This document shows positions 8,640-17,049 of a stretch of 64,000 bases of DNA, piece by piece (within the stretch, counting starts at the first letter, position 1; the number at the start of each line of letters is the position of its first letter). Origin of the DNA: UBA9655 sp963704475 (GTDB lineage Bacteria > Pseudomonadota > Alphaproteobacteria > UBA9655); the NCBI GenBank assembly GCA_963704475.1, contig OY969900.1:992001-1056000 (forward strand), given 5' to 3'. Position numbers and translations under genes: made by a program. Under the pieces are notes generated by a model. It was not told the DNA's origin. It worked only from the letters and a program-made list of their open reading frames with translations, and did no database searches.

Positions 8640-9257
8640 ATGAAAAGAATAATAGGTCTTACCCTTATGTGCCTTTTAGGGGGATGCGCAACACAAGAAA
8701 TCAAAAACACACCACTAAAACCTAGCCTTCGAGACACTGCCCCAATGCCATGGGTTCAAGTAATTCCCTCAGAACGAGCTATTGAGTTTAAAGAAATAGA
8801 ATTTGACTATATTGCTCGCCATGTTCGCCAAAATATGGCTAATGATCGTGAAGTATTTAATAATATAACCCTTGTGTTAATCGATTATACCATTCTGCCT
8901 GCAGAATCCCCTAAAAAGTCCCAGATGCCCAAAAACAACAAGGGGCAACTTTATTGTAAAAAATTTATTGAGAAGCCTGAACGTTATTTTCTAAGACTAA
9001 GTTTTTATGCGAATAATACACGACCTCCCGCACCTCCTGTTTTCACGAATGCAGAAACTTTGAATATACAGGCTGCTCCTTTATCAGAGGCATTGTGTTA
9101 TATGGTTAATGAGGCTACGCGAGAGTATATCTGTTCGTCATCCCGTAATGTTCAAGTAGATCTAGATGTAGAACCCTTTGAAAAACCAGTGAGAGCCCCC
9201 TCTTCACCACATTTCATGCCCCACGCTCCTTCATTTCCATACTCCAGACCCTACTAA
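8640..9257 (+). CDS. Predicted lipoprotein of unknown function
   Basis: 205 residues from the ATG at 8640. I preferred it to the ATG at 8628 because GGAGA sits at a suitable distance and the signal peptide then begins MKRIIGLTLMCLLGGCATQ, with lipobox LGGC (Cys16). The mature protein is not recognised. It contains YIARHVRQNMANDREVFNN and a Pro-rich tail (APSSPHFMPHAPSFP). The last 27 bp overlap the convergent uppP gene. It probably sits on the periplasmic face of a membrane. Confidence 0.7.
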   Translation: MKRIIGLTLMCLLGGCATQEIKNTPLKPSLRDTAPMPWVQVIPSERAIEFKEIEFDYIARHVRQNMANDREVFNNITLVLIDYTILPAESPKKSQMPKNNKGQLYCKKFIEKPERYFLRLSFYANNTRPPAPPVFTNAETLNIQAAPLSEALCYMVNEATREYICSSSRNVQVDLDVEPFEKPVRAPSSPHFMPHAPSFPYSRPY

Positions 9258-10034
9258 GAGAACGAGTCCTAAGAAGATACGATAAATAACAAAAGGAGTA
9301 AGGGTTGATTTTTGAAGCCACCGCATCATAAAGGCGATGGCACAAAAACCAAAGATAAAAGAAAAGGCGGCCATCAGAGCAGAATCGGTGACCATAGATA
9401 AATCATTAGATTGAAAAAGCTGGTACCCTTTTAACGTCCCTGCTGCAGTCATTGTGGGAATGGCCATCAGAAAGGCAAATCGAGCAGCATCTGTTCTTTT
9501 ATAATTCATGAATCGCCCTATGGTAAGGCAGGCACCTGCACGGCTAACGCCATGAACAAGGGCGATACATTGCGCCAATCCAAAATAAAAAGCGCGGGAT
9601 AGAGTAGTATCGGCAATCGTCTCGTTGAATTTTCCGCACCTATCAGCAATATAAAGAATTATTCCAAAAATAATTCCCATCCACGCAATAACCGTAACGC
9701 TTCTTAAAGCATCGCCCACGACTTTATCAAAAAAAAGGCCTAAGAAAACGACAGGAAGGGTTGCAATAATAAGGTTGAAAAGAAGATGTGTATCCTCATT
9801 AATTTCTCCCTTTAAAAGAGAGAGCGCTGCTTTAAAGAGAGCCCAGACATCTTTCCGAAAATAAACAAGAACGGATCCTAACGTTCCAATATGAGCAGCT
9901 ACATCCATCATAAGGCCTTGATCTTGCCATCCAAATAAAGCAGGCACTAACACCAAATGGGCTGACGAACTAACAGGCAAAAATTCAGTTAAGCCTTGAA
10001 TAAAAGAAAGAGTTATGATTTGCTCTAGAGTCAT
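9231..10034 (-). CDS. uppP: Undecaprenyl-diphosphatase UppP (BacA)
   Basis: A 267-residue polytopic membrane enzyme that dephosphorylates undecaprenyl diphosphate during peptidoglycan and glycan precursor recycling. The active-site regions are present: QGLTEFLPVSSSAHLVL (E...PVSSSAH) near the N-terminus and VHGVSRAGACLTIGRFM in the second half. In the second motif Ala replaces the more common Ser/Gly-Ser-Gly pattern. About 8 helices. Its 3' end overlaps the convergent lipoprotein gene by 27 bp. Confidence 0.94.
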   Translation of the reverse strand: MTLEQIITLSFIQGLTEFLPVSSSAHLVLVPALFGWQDQGLMMDVAAHIGTLGSVLVYFRKDVWALFKAALSLLKGEINEDTHLLFNLIIATLPVVFLGLFFDKVVGDALRSVTVIAWMGIIFGIILYIADRCGKFNETIADTTLSRAFYFGLAQCIALVHGVSRAGACLTIGRFMNYKRTDAARFAFLMAIPTMTAAGTLKGYQLFQSNDLSMVTDSALMAAFSFIFGFCAIAFMMRWLQKSTLTPFVIYRIFLGLVLLVGSGVWK

Positions 10035-10104
10035 GGGGCCGCCTTATGGTAGAAGATGAGCTCATATACTCATCGTAGTTGAAAAACCCGATTTTGGTTT
10101 TCAC

Positions 10105-10250
10105 CGGCGTCATCCCTGCCCCCCTAGTGTCATCCTCAGCGTATGCAAGGATCCATGGGCTAAGGTAAGAATGTTTGCCCATGGATCCCAGATCAACACC
10201 TCCTAACATTTTCTCCGAAAATGAAGGATGTGTAAATCTGGGATGACACG
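10105..10250. repeat. Family D-like hairpin repeat upstream of uppP
   Basis: This segment of the 286 bp uppP-GST gap holds two complementary arms, ATGCAAGGATCCATGGGC and GCCCATGGATCC, followed by a TGTAAATCTGGGATGACAC word. It belongs to the dispersed GTCATCC/GGATGAC repeats. No gene is seen in the gap. Confidence 0.7.
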
Positions 10251-10320
10251 GATAAATCGGTACTTTAAAGTGCGTTGGGTATAGCATATATTCTCACTTT
10301 ACTTCAAGGAATACTCGCAG

Positions 10321-10989
10321 ATGCGAAAACTCTATCATTACTGGCTTTGCCCTTTTTCTCGAAAAATCCGCATAACGCTTGCGGAAAAAAAACTTTCCTT
10401 TGAGTCCATCTTAATAAAACCATGGGATGTTCCAAATTCCTTTTTAGCCTTAAATCCTGAAGGCGTTCCTCCTGTCCTCACGGATGATGATGGAAAAAAT
10501 ATTGCAAATGCGTATCCCATTACTGAATATTTGGATGAGGTGTATTTTGATCCCCCTCTTTTAGGCCAAACATCGGCACAGCGAGCCGAGACGCGTCGTC
10601 TTATTGCGTGGTTTGATGAAAAATTCAATGGAGAAGTCACCCATAACTTGGTTTATGAAAAAGTCCTAAGGCGCAAAATGGGACAAGGGGGGCCCGATTC
10701 AGCCATCATTCGCATAGGACACGCCAATATTCACGATCATTTAGAATATATTACGTGGCTGTGTGACCGCCGCAAATGGTTAGGAGGGGATGAATTCTCT
10801 TCTGCCGACATCACAGCGGCGGCTCATCTTTCATGCCTTGATTACCTGAATGATGTTCCCTGGGAAAAGCATCCTGTAGCCAAAGTATGGTATGCACGGG
10901 TAAAATCTCGCCCTAGTTTTCGCGAGATTTTGAGCGATGTTGTTCCGGGCTTAACCCCTGCCACACAGTACACAAATTTGGATTTTTGA
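10321..10989 (+). CDS. Glutathione S-transferase family protein
   Basis: A 222-residue two-domain GST-fold protein. The N-terminal thioredoxin fold opens LYHYWLCPFSRKIRITLAEK, with Cys and Ser near the usual catalytic position; NPEGVPPVLTDDDG carries the cis-Pro and the ITEYLDE glutathione-binding helix follows. The helical C-terminal domain includes KWLGGDEFSSADITAAAHLS, the N-capping motif of the family. The substrate cannot be read from sequence. recJ starts 7 bp downstream of the stop, so the two are probably co-transcribed. Confidence 0.88.
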   Translation: MRKLYHYWLCPFSRKIRITLAEKKLSFESILIKPWDVPNSFLALNPEGVPPVLTDDDGKNIANAYPITEYLDEVYFDPPLLGQTSAQRAETRRLIAWFDEKFNGEVTHNLVYEKVLRRKMGQGGPDSAIIRIGHANIHDHLEYITWLCDRRKWLGGDEFSSADITAAAHLSCLDYLNDVPWEKHPVAKVWYARVKSRPSFREILSDVVPGLTPATQYTNLDF

Positions 10990-10996
10990 CCCTTCT

Positions 10997-12772
10997 ATGA
11001 AAGAAATCTGCCCTTCTTCTCTCTCCAGCAAACGATGGATGTTAAGAGCTTCCGAAGAGATGCGAACCCTCACCTTCATGCAAAAATTAGGTGTTTCTTC
11101 CACAGTGGCTCGGCTATTGGTCATGCGAGGGCAGACCCTTGACTCTACCCCCCTGTTTCTTGAACCAACCTTGCGACACCATCTTCCGAACCCTTTTATT
11201 TTGAAAGATATGGAACAAGCTGTAATGCGCCTCCAACGCGCCATTATGCAAGGGGAGAAAATTATCATCTGGGGAGATTATGATGTGGACGGCGCTACCT
11301 CAAGTGCTTTGTTATGTCGCTTTTTTAAAGATATTCAAGTCCCCGTTGCTGTTTATATTCCTAATCGTATGAAAGAAGGATATGGCCCAAACCTTCCCGG
11401 CATTAAAAAATTTATGAACCAAGGATATACGGTCATGGTAACGGTTGATTGTGGCACAACCTCTCATGACGTTTTAGAGGCTGTAAAGGGGAAACTGGAT
11501 GTTATTGTTTTAGATCATCATGCCGTGGAAGCCAAACTTCCCACCGCCTATGCGATTGTGAATCCCAACCGCCTTGATGAAGAGAGAGAGGTAACCCAAG
11601 CCCTAGGTCACCTTGCAGCTGTCGGCATTTCTTATCTCTGTGTGATAGCTCTTAATCGGGCCTTACGAGAGGCAGGGTTTTATAAGAATAGACAAGAACC
11701 GGACCTTATGGCGCTTCTTGATTTAGTCGCCCTTGGAACCGTCTGTGATGTAATGCCGTTAATCGGACTGAATCGCACCTTTGTAACTCAAGGCCTCAAA
11801 ATCATGGCGCGTCGAAAAAATGTAGGGTTGAAGGTTCTGGCAGATCTTGCGGGTCTTAATGAATCTCCCACACCCTACCACTTAGGATTCGCCCTAGGCC
11901 CTCGTATTAATGCGGGAGGGCGCGTGGGCGAGTCTTTCCTCGGCACACGCCTCTTGTCGACAGATAATCCTGAGGAAGCCTCCGATATTGCCAAAAAATT
12001 AGATCTCTACAATCAAGAGCGTCGCGTCCTTGAGACGGAGGCTCTCGCCCAAGCTCTCCTTCAAGTTGACACGGAAGCTACCGCTCTTGTGGTCGATCGA
12101 GAGGGGTGGCATGAAGGGGTCATTGGCATTATCGCAGGGCGATTGAAGGAAAAATTTCACAAACCCACGGCTGTAATTGCGTGGAATGAGGCTGGGATTG
12201 GTAAAGCCTCCGCTCGCTCGATCCCTGGATTTGACTTTGGGCGATTTATTCATAAAGCCCACCATTTAGGCTATGTTTTAGGAGGCGGCGGCCACGCCAT
12301 GGCCGCGGGGTTTTCTCTGACAAAAGAGCAACTCCCACACTTGACGCAGTTTCTGAATGCTGAACTGATGAACCTTAAAGATCATATTGATTTTACACCA
12401 ACCCTTTTGTGCGATGGATATTTAGATCTTCGCGCTCTGACTCCCACCCTCCTGGAAGAAATTGAAGGGCTTTCTCCCTTTGGCATGGGAAACCCAACGC
12501 CAAAATTTATCTTTGCAGATGTGGTGGTTGACTCTTACACGTTAATTCAAGACCAACACATCCAGTGTCGCTTTTCTCAAGGCGATGGCGTAACGATAGA
12601 GGGTATCGGCTTCCGCCTTAAAGACACTCCCCTTGGCACGACTCTAATGGAGGGACAAAAACGCCCTCTCCACCTCCTTGCTTCTCCCAAAGTTGACACC
12701 TGGGGAGGAAAAACAAAAATTAAATTAATGATTGAAGATGCGGTGATGACGTCCATGAAAATAGCCTGCTGA
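10997..12772 (+). CDS. recJ: Single-stranded-DNA-specific exonuclease RecJ
   Basis: A 591-residue 5'-3' ssDNA exonuclease used in RecF-type recombination and mismatch repair. The DHH-family metal motifs are all visible: DYDVDG at residues 94-99, VDCGTT around 150, LDHHAVE with DHH at 173-175, and GTVCDVMPL. The DHHA1 motif GGGGHAMAAGFSL and a C-terminal OB domain follow. Length agrees with the family. The gene begins just after the GST gene. Confidence 0.95.
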   Translation: MKEICPSSLSSKRWMLRASEEMRTLTFMQKLGVSSTVARLLVMRGQTLDSTPLFLEPTLRHHLPNPFILKDMEQAVMRLQRAIMQGEKIIIWGDYDVDGATSSALLCRFFKDIQVPVAVYIPNRMKEGYGPNLPGIKKFMNQGYTVMVTVDCGTTSHDVLEAVKGKLDVIVLDHHAVEAKLPTAYAIVNPNRLDEEREVTQALGHLAAVGISYLCVIALNRALREAGFYKNRQEPDLMALLDLVALGTVCDVMPLIGLNRTFVTQGLKIMARRKNVGLKVLADLAGLNESPTPYHLGFALGPRINAGGRVGESFLGTRLLSTDNPEEASDIAKKLDLYNQERRVLETEALAQALLQVDTEATALVVDREGWHEGVIGIIAGRLKEKFHKPTAVIAWNEAGIGKASARSIPGFDFGRFIHKAHHLGYVLGGGGHAMAAGFSLTKEQLPHLTQFLNAELMNLKDHIDFTPTLLCDGYLDLRALTPTLLEEIEGLSPFGMGNPTPKFIFADVVVDSYTLIQDQHIQCRFSQGDGVTIEGIGFRLKDTPLGTTLMEGQKRPLHLLASPKVDTWGGKTKIKLMIEDAVMTSMKIAC

Positions 12773-12836
12773 AGGCCCGGACGGCTAGTTCTTGTTATTT
12801 TTGTGTATAAAAAACTCTAAAGATATCCGCTCTTTC

Positions 12837-13039
12837 ACCTCTCCCCTTGGGGGAGAGGTCGCGACCCCGAAGGGGGGAGCGAGTGAGGGGTCTTTAAGAT
12901 ATATTTCTCAAAAATTCCTCTCATTGACTTGACCCACATCATTGTTCCAAAAGCGCATACCTTTAAGCTAAGACAAAACCCTCTTCAATATACCCCTCAC
13001 CCGCCCTTGCAGGGCGACCTCTCCCACAAGGGGAGAGGT
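12837..13039. repeat. Family A inverted pair enclosing a DUF559-like relic
   Basis: Two family-A palindromes (12837-12890 and 12993-13039) face each other across about 100 bp. The minus strand of the spacer contains a short reading KGMRFWNNDV, which matches the very conserved MRFWNNEV core at the C-terminus of DUF559 endonuclease-like proteins. It then decays through stop codons. Related pairs lie at 51085 and 52951. This accounts for most of the 330 bp recJ-holB gap. Confidence 0.75.
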
Positions 13040-13121
13040 AAAGGAAGTTTTGCGTCATTTTTTATTCATGCCGACTGATTCTGAGAATAACTGTTGAGAT
13101 CTTTTGACATTTTCAAGAAAA

Positions 13122-14081
13122 ATGATACCCTTACTGAATAAAATGTTTTCAAAATATGTTAAAGGTCCCATGCTCACCCCTCGAGAAAATTTAAACCTTT
13201 TTGGTCACCAGGAAACGAAGGACTTCTTTTTAAAAGCCTTTCATTCTCCCCGCTTTTCCCATGCGTGGGTTCTGGGAGGACCTTACGGCATTGGAAAGGC
13301 GACATTCGCCCATTCTATGGCGCGCTATATTTTAGCAGGTCGGCAAGATAGCAATACTACTTTTACAGAAAACGACCCCCTCTATCGACGTATTGTCGCT
13401 CAAAGCCACGGGGATTTGTGGACAATAGAGAGCGAGAATGAACGCGAGATTAGCGTTGACCTCATTCGAGAGATGAATTCTTTTTTAACGCAAACTCCAC
13501 GAGAGGGGGGCTGGCGTGTTGTCCTAATTGATGGCGCAGAAAACCTTAACCATAATGCCGCCAATGCTCTTTTAAAACGCCTTGAAGAACCTCCCCCTAA
13601 GACAGTGTTTTTATTGACGACCCCTCTTCCAGAACGTCTGTTGGCCACGGTGCGATCTCGGTGTCAATTTTTAGCCTTCGCTCCCCTACAAGATGATGAC
13701 GTCTATAATGTTCTTCACTCCCAGAAGCTCTCTCTCCCCCCATTTGCTTCACTGGCCCAGGGCAGCCCAGGGCGCCTGATACGCCTTATGGAAGGGGAAG
13801 GTGTTCCCCTCATGGAAGAACTTCAGAAAGTTCTGAAAGGAGACAATCCTACTGCTTTGATCCATCAAGCGGGTGAAAATGAAACGTCCTATCATTTAAT
13901 TGAGGATCTTTTAAGAACTTTTCTTTACACTGACCTTATGGCTAAAGTTGAAGACCCTATAAAAACTAAGGTGGCTCTAAACATCTACGAAAAAGTCACC
14001 CATCTTTTTGATCAATGCCGCTCTGCGCAATTGGACAGGCGGGCAACGCTCGCTTGCGTGTTGGGGGAGCTAAATCCATGA
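13122..14081 (+). CDS. holB: DNA polymerase III subunit delta' (HolB)
   Basis: Clamp-loader subunit of the replicative polymerase. The AAA+ fold begins PRENLNLFGHQETKDFFLKAF. The P-loop is degenerate (GGPYGIGKATF, with Ala in place of the nucleotide-binding Ser/Thr), as is usual for alphaproteobacterial delta'. Next come VDLIREMNSFLTQTPREGGWRVVLIDGAENLN, NALLKRLEEPPPKTVFLLTT and the arginine-finger region LLATVRSRC. The start is uncertain (TTG 13104, ATG 13122, or ATG 13170 directly before the conserved PREN). The 3' end overlaps metG by 4 bp. Confidence 0.88.
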   Translation: MIPLLNKMFSKYVKGPMLTPRENLNLFGHQETKDFFLKAFHSPRFSHAWVLGGPYGIGKATFAHSMARYILAGRQDSNTTFTENDPLYRRIVAQSHGDLWTIESENEREISVDLIREMNSFLTQTPREGGWRVVLIDGAENLNHNAANALLKRLEEPPPKTVFLLTTPLPERLLATVRSRCQFLAFAPLQDDDVYNVLHSQKLSLPPFASLAQGSPGRLIRLMEGEGVPLMEELQKVLKGDNPTALIHQAGENETSYHLIEDLLRTFLYTDLMAKVEDPIKTKVALNIYEKVTHLFDQCRSAQLDRRATLACVLGELNP

Positions 14082-15601
14082 CGATACGTTATATTACAAC
14101 CCCGATTTACTACCTCAATGGAGCTCCGCATTTAGGACATGTGTACACAACCGTAGCTGCTGATGTTCTCGCGCGCTACTGGCGCCTGGCGGGTGCTCAG
14201 GTAAAGTTCCTCACAGGAACGGACGAGCATGGTCAAAAGGTAGCCCAAGCAGCTCAAGCCGCCGGAGAGACTCCCCAAGCGTATACAGACCGCATGGCCG
14301 CCCTTTTCCATGACATGACTATCAAGGTTAATGCCTTACCAGATACATTCATCCGCACCACAGAAGAGCGGCATCATATAGCGGCGCGCGCTCTTTGGAA
14401 AAAGTTGGAAGAAAACGGTCACATCTATCAAAGCACCTATGCCGGGTGGTATGCCGTACGGGATGAAGCCTATTATGAGGAAGCCGACATTGTGGAAGGG
14501 AAAGCGCCCACAGGTGCCCCGGTTGAGTGGGTTGAAGAATCTTCTTATTTTTTTCGTCTCTCCGCATGGGAGCGGCCTCTTTTAGAGTATTACGAAGCCC
14601 ATCCCCAAGCTCTTGGCCCCATTGGACGCCGCAATGAAGTCCTCAGCTTTATTAAGGGAGGCCTCCGAGATCTCTCCATTTCCCGCACAAAATTTGATTG
14701 GGGCATTGCAGTTCCAACAGATCCCTCTCATGTCATGTATGTGTGGGTGGATGCCTTAACTAACTATATCACGGCTTTGGGATATCCAAATCAAGAGAGC
14801 GAAGACTTTCAAACCTTTTGGCCAGAATCCCTGCACCTCATTGGGAAAGATATTCTAAGGTTCCACGCCGTCTATTGGCCCGCTTTTTTAATGGCCGCTG
14901 ACCTCCCCCCTCCTCAGCGTATTTTTTCCCATGGTTGGTGGACCCATGACGGGGAGAAAATGTCAAAGTCTTTGGGAAATGTGGTGGATCCTTTTAAGCT
15001 TATTGACACCTACGGTCTTGATCCTGTCCGTTATTTTTTGATGCGCGAAATCCCGTTTGGTCAAGATGGTGATTACTCTGATGCCGCCCTCATTCAACGG
15101 GTCAACAGTGACCTTGCGAATGATCTGGGAAATTTAAGCCAACGGGTCTTGTCCTTTATTTATAAGAATGTAGGCCCCTCTATTCCAACCCCAGAAGAGT
15201 TCTCGCCAGAAGATCGAGAGCTTCTCGCAAAAGCCGCTCACCTTCATGAAGTGCTACATACGGATATGGAAGTTCAAGCATTACAAGCCTATTGTCAGCA
15301 TATCTGGGAAGTTATAGGAGAAGCCAACCGGTATGTGGATGCCCAAAAGCCCTGGTCCCTCAAGAAATCTCTCAACCCTCAAGACCATAGGCGGATGGAA
15401 ACAATTCTTTATGTATTAGCCGACGTCATTCGCCATATCGCAATCTATGTCCAGCCTCTAATGCCCGCCTCAGCCGCCAAAATCCTTGACCAACTGGGGC
15501 AAGAGGCACGATCTTTTGACGCCCTTAAAACACCTCTAAAGGCAGGAACTGCGTTAAACGAACCCTACCCCGTTTTCCCGAGAATTGAGAAGAAATCGTG
15601 A
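14078..15601 (+). CDS. metG: Methionyl-tRNA synthetase
   Basis: 507 residues from the ATG at 14078, which overlaps the holB stop and is preceded by GGGGGAG. The class I signatures are HLGH at residues 18-21 (PHLGHVYTT) and KMSKS in GEKMSKSLGNVVDPF. The connective peptide lacks the zinc-binding cysteines, so this is the short zinc-free bacterial type common in alphaproteobacteria. There is no C-terminal tRNA-binding extension. holB-metG is normally followed by tatD and an MBL gene; those two are found together at 37582-39377 instead. Confidence 0.95.
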   Translation: MTIRYITTPIYYLNGAPHLGHVYTTVAADVLARYWRLAGAQVKFLTGTDEHGQKVAQAAQAAGETPQAYTDRMAALFHDMTIKVNALPDTFIRTTEERHHIAARALWKKLEENGHIYQSTYAGWYAVRDEAYYEEADIVEGKAPTGAPVEWVEESSYFFRLSAWERPLLEYYEAHPQALGPIGRRNEVLSFIKGGLRDLSISRTKFDWGIAVPTDPSHVMYVWVDALTNYITALGYPNQESEDFQTFWPESLHLIGKDILRFHAVYWPAFLMAADLPPPQRIFSHGWWTHDGEKMSKSLGNVVDPFKLIDTYGLDPVRYFLMREIPFGQDGDYSDAALIQRVNSDLANDLGNLSQRVLSFIYKNVGPSIPTPEEFSPEDRELLAKAAHLHEVLHTDMEVQALQAYCQHIWEVIGEANRYVDAQKPWSLKKSLNPQDHRRMETILYVLADVIRHIAIYVQPLMPASAAKILDQLGQEARSFDALKTPLKAGTALNEPYPVFPRIEKKS

Positions 15602-15607
15602 GAACAC

Positions 15608-15697
15608 ACACTGTCATCCTGAACCAAGCTGTCATCCTGAACCATGTCCTCGACCCCGATCGAGGATTGTTTCAGGATGACAGCTTGTTTCAGGATT
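15608..15697. repeat. Family D repeats after metG
   Basis: Several TGTCATCCTGAACC words, a GTCCTCGACCCCGATCGAGGAT hairpin and the complementary TTTCAGGATGACAGCTTG lie directly after the metG stop. They could form a 3' hairpin in the metG transcript. The rest of the gap to 15860 is AT-rich with no gene. Confidence 0.7.
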
Positions 15698-15860
15698 TCT
15701 TTGTTCAGAAAATCTTGAGGCAAGTTTAAGAGACAAAATGAGTCTGTAAAGAAGTCGTCTGTTGTAAAAAAAACACTAAATATAAAGATAAATTAAAAAA
15801 ATATTTGAAACTCTCATTTTTATTGACGATACGAAGTTCATATTATTTAATAGTGGGAAT

Positions 15861-15886
15861 AAAAAAGAGCCGGGGCTAACCCCGGC
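15861..15886 (-). terminator. Intrinsic terminator of the candidate small RNA
   Basis: On the minus strand, a 7-bp GC stem GCCGGGG/CCCCGGC (15869-15875 with 15880-15886) with a 4-nt loop is followed by TCTTTTTT. On the plus strand the same hairpin is followed by a weaker CAAGTTTTT, so it could work both ways. Confidence 0.8.
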
Positions 15887-16031
15887 CAAGTTTTTATAGG
15901 GAGGTTTTGAACCCCAAAAGACGTAAGATCAACATGGTCGACCTTTGTGGATTAAAAAATCCTTTAAATAAGCATTACATCTTCGGGAAAAAACTCAGCC
16001 CAGGCATAGGGAGGTATTCCTGAGCTGATGG
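15861..16031 (-). ncRNA. Candidate structured small RNA with two CCUCCC motifs
   Basis: On the minus strand this gene-free segment ends in a strong intrinsic terminator. Near its 5' end is a 10-bp hairpin (15995-16004 pairing with 16019-16028). The 14-nt loop of that hairpin carries ACCUCCCUAU. The same 10-mer recurs near the 3' end (complement of 15896-15905), just before the terminator. A GGAUU-UUUU-AAUCC hairpin and a GGUU-CAA-AACC hairpin lie between. A TTATAC hexamer sits about 10 bp upstream of the inferred start. Exposed CCUCCC resembles the anti-Shine-Dalgarno loops of several alphaproteobacterial sRNAs. No family is recognised with certainty; 6S RNA was considered but not supported. 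Confidence 0.5.
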
Positions 16032-16203
16032 CTAAGGTATAATTTAAAATCATCCTTTTTAACTAGCATAATTTTTGCACTTCAGCTATGCGGCAATTGC
16101 ATAAGATGTGATAAAAATTGTAAAAACTTTAGTAAAATATTAACTGGACATATGTTACGATCCTCGTAGAACTCATTATTTATAAAGAGGAAGGAGCATA
16201 AAT

Positions 16204-17049
16204 ATGCACATTCAGATAGGGCACATTTTCAAGCAGAGTTTTAAAAACGTTTGGGATCACAAGTTAGAGTGGTTTCGGGTGGCGTTTGCTCCCCTTGTCA
16301 TTTTGGCGCTGGGAGTTCTTTTTATGAGTCTTATTTTTTGGTTGGTAGGATATCCTCTTGCGTTCCATGAAGCTATCCTGGGTCAACAGTCACTCATCGA
16401 TATGAATCAACTGTCACCCATAAATGTAATGATTTCTGGTGACCTTGCAAAATTCATTTATGAAGTTGCCTATTGGGTTGCCTTTATAAGCCTTACTATT
16501 AACGGACTCCGCTATGGGGTTCTGGAGGAAGGAGGAAATGACTGGTGGACCTTTCATTTCAACAAGCGTTTTTGGAAAACGCTATTATATATGTTTTTGT
16601 ATATGCTTTTCTTTGGAATGTATATTGGTATAGGGGTGGCTATTGTTTTAGGAGCTCATGTTTTTTTTACAAATATTGCTTTAGATATAGTGCTAGGGAC
16701 TCTCTTTGCCCTTTATGCTTTTTACGTTGTTATCCGTATTTCCTTGTATCAGCTTCTGATTGCCATTGATATAACCCATCCCATCAGGACAAGTTGGCAT
16801 CTTTTAAAAGGGAATCTTTTGCGTTTTCTTGGGCTTTTTCTTCTGATCACACTCGCTCTTTTGGGCATTATGATAGTAGGGGGTGTACTTGTGGGTATTT
16901 TAGGGGGTCTTCTCGGGCTCATTAGTCCTGTATTAATAAAGATTCTTATAGTATTTTTGGGGGTTTTTGCGGTTCTTGTCTCATGGGCTGTTTTTGCAAA
17001 AGCTTATGCGCTTGTTTATCAGACGCTTAAACAGGAAAGGGCCGCATAA
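16204..17049 (+). CDS. Polytopic membrane protein of unknown function
   Basis: A 281-residue protein with about six hydrophobic segments: near 27-50 (FAPLVILALGVLFMSLIFWL), about 85-100, 120-150, 155-185, and two very hydrophobic glycine-rich segments near 205-265. The N-terminus (HIFKQSFKNVWDHKLEWFRVAFAP) resembles the amphipathic openings of DUF-type membrane proteins from endosymbionts. I recognise no catalytic or transport signature. AGAGGAAGGAG precedes the ATG at about 16186-16196, a strong ribosome-binding site. The 3' end overlaps the convergent acyltransferase gene by 31 bp. Confidence 0.7.
   Translation: MHIQIGHIFKQSFKNVWDHKLEWFRVAFAPLVILALGVLFMSLIFWLVGYPLAFHEAILGQQSLIDMNQLSPINVMISGDLAKFIYEVAYWVAFISLTINGLRYGVLEEGGNDWWTFHFNKRFWKTLLYMFLYMLFFGMYIGIGVAIVLGAHVFFTNIALDIVLGTLFALYAFYVVIRISLYQLLIAIDITHPIRTSWHLLKGNLLRFLGLFLLITLALLGIMIVGGVLVGILGGLLGLISPVLIKILIVFLGVFAVLVSWAVFAKAYALVYQTLKQERAA

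Noticed and set aside
9985..10287. 100-codon minus-strand ORF upstream of uppP
   Set aside because: It mostly translates a family D hairpin repeat and overlaps the uppP start in another frame.
13250..13320. Damaged P-loop in HolB as sign of a pseudogene
   Set aside because: The delta' subunit does not need nucleotide binding, and a GKA-type loop is usual in alphaproteobacterial homologues.
15861..16031. 6S RNA or SRP RNA
   Set aside because: No long closing stem with a central bubble, and no GGAAG-type SRP tetraloop domain could be found; the segment is reported as an unassigned sRNA candidate instead.
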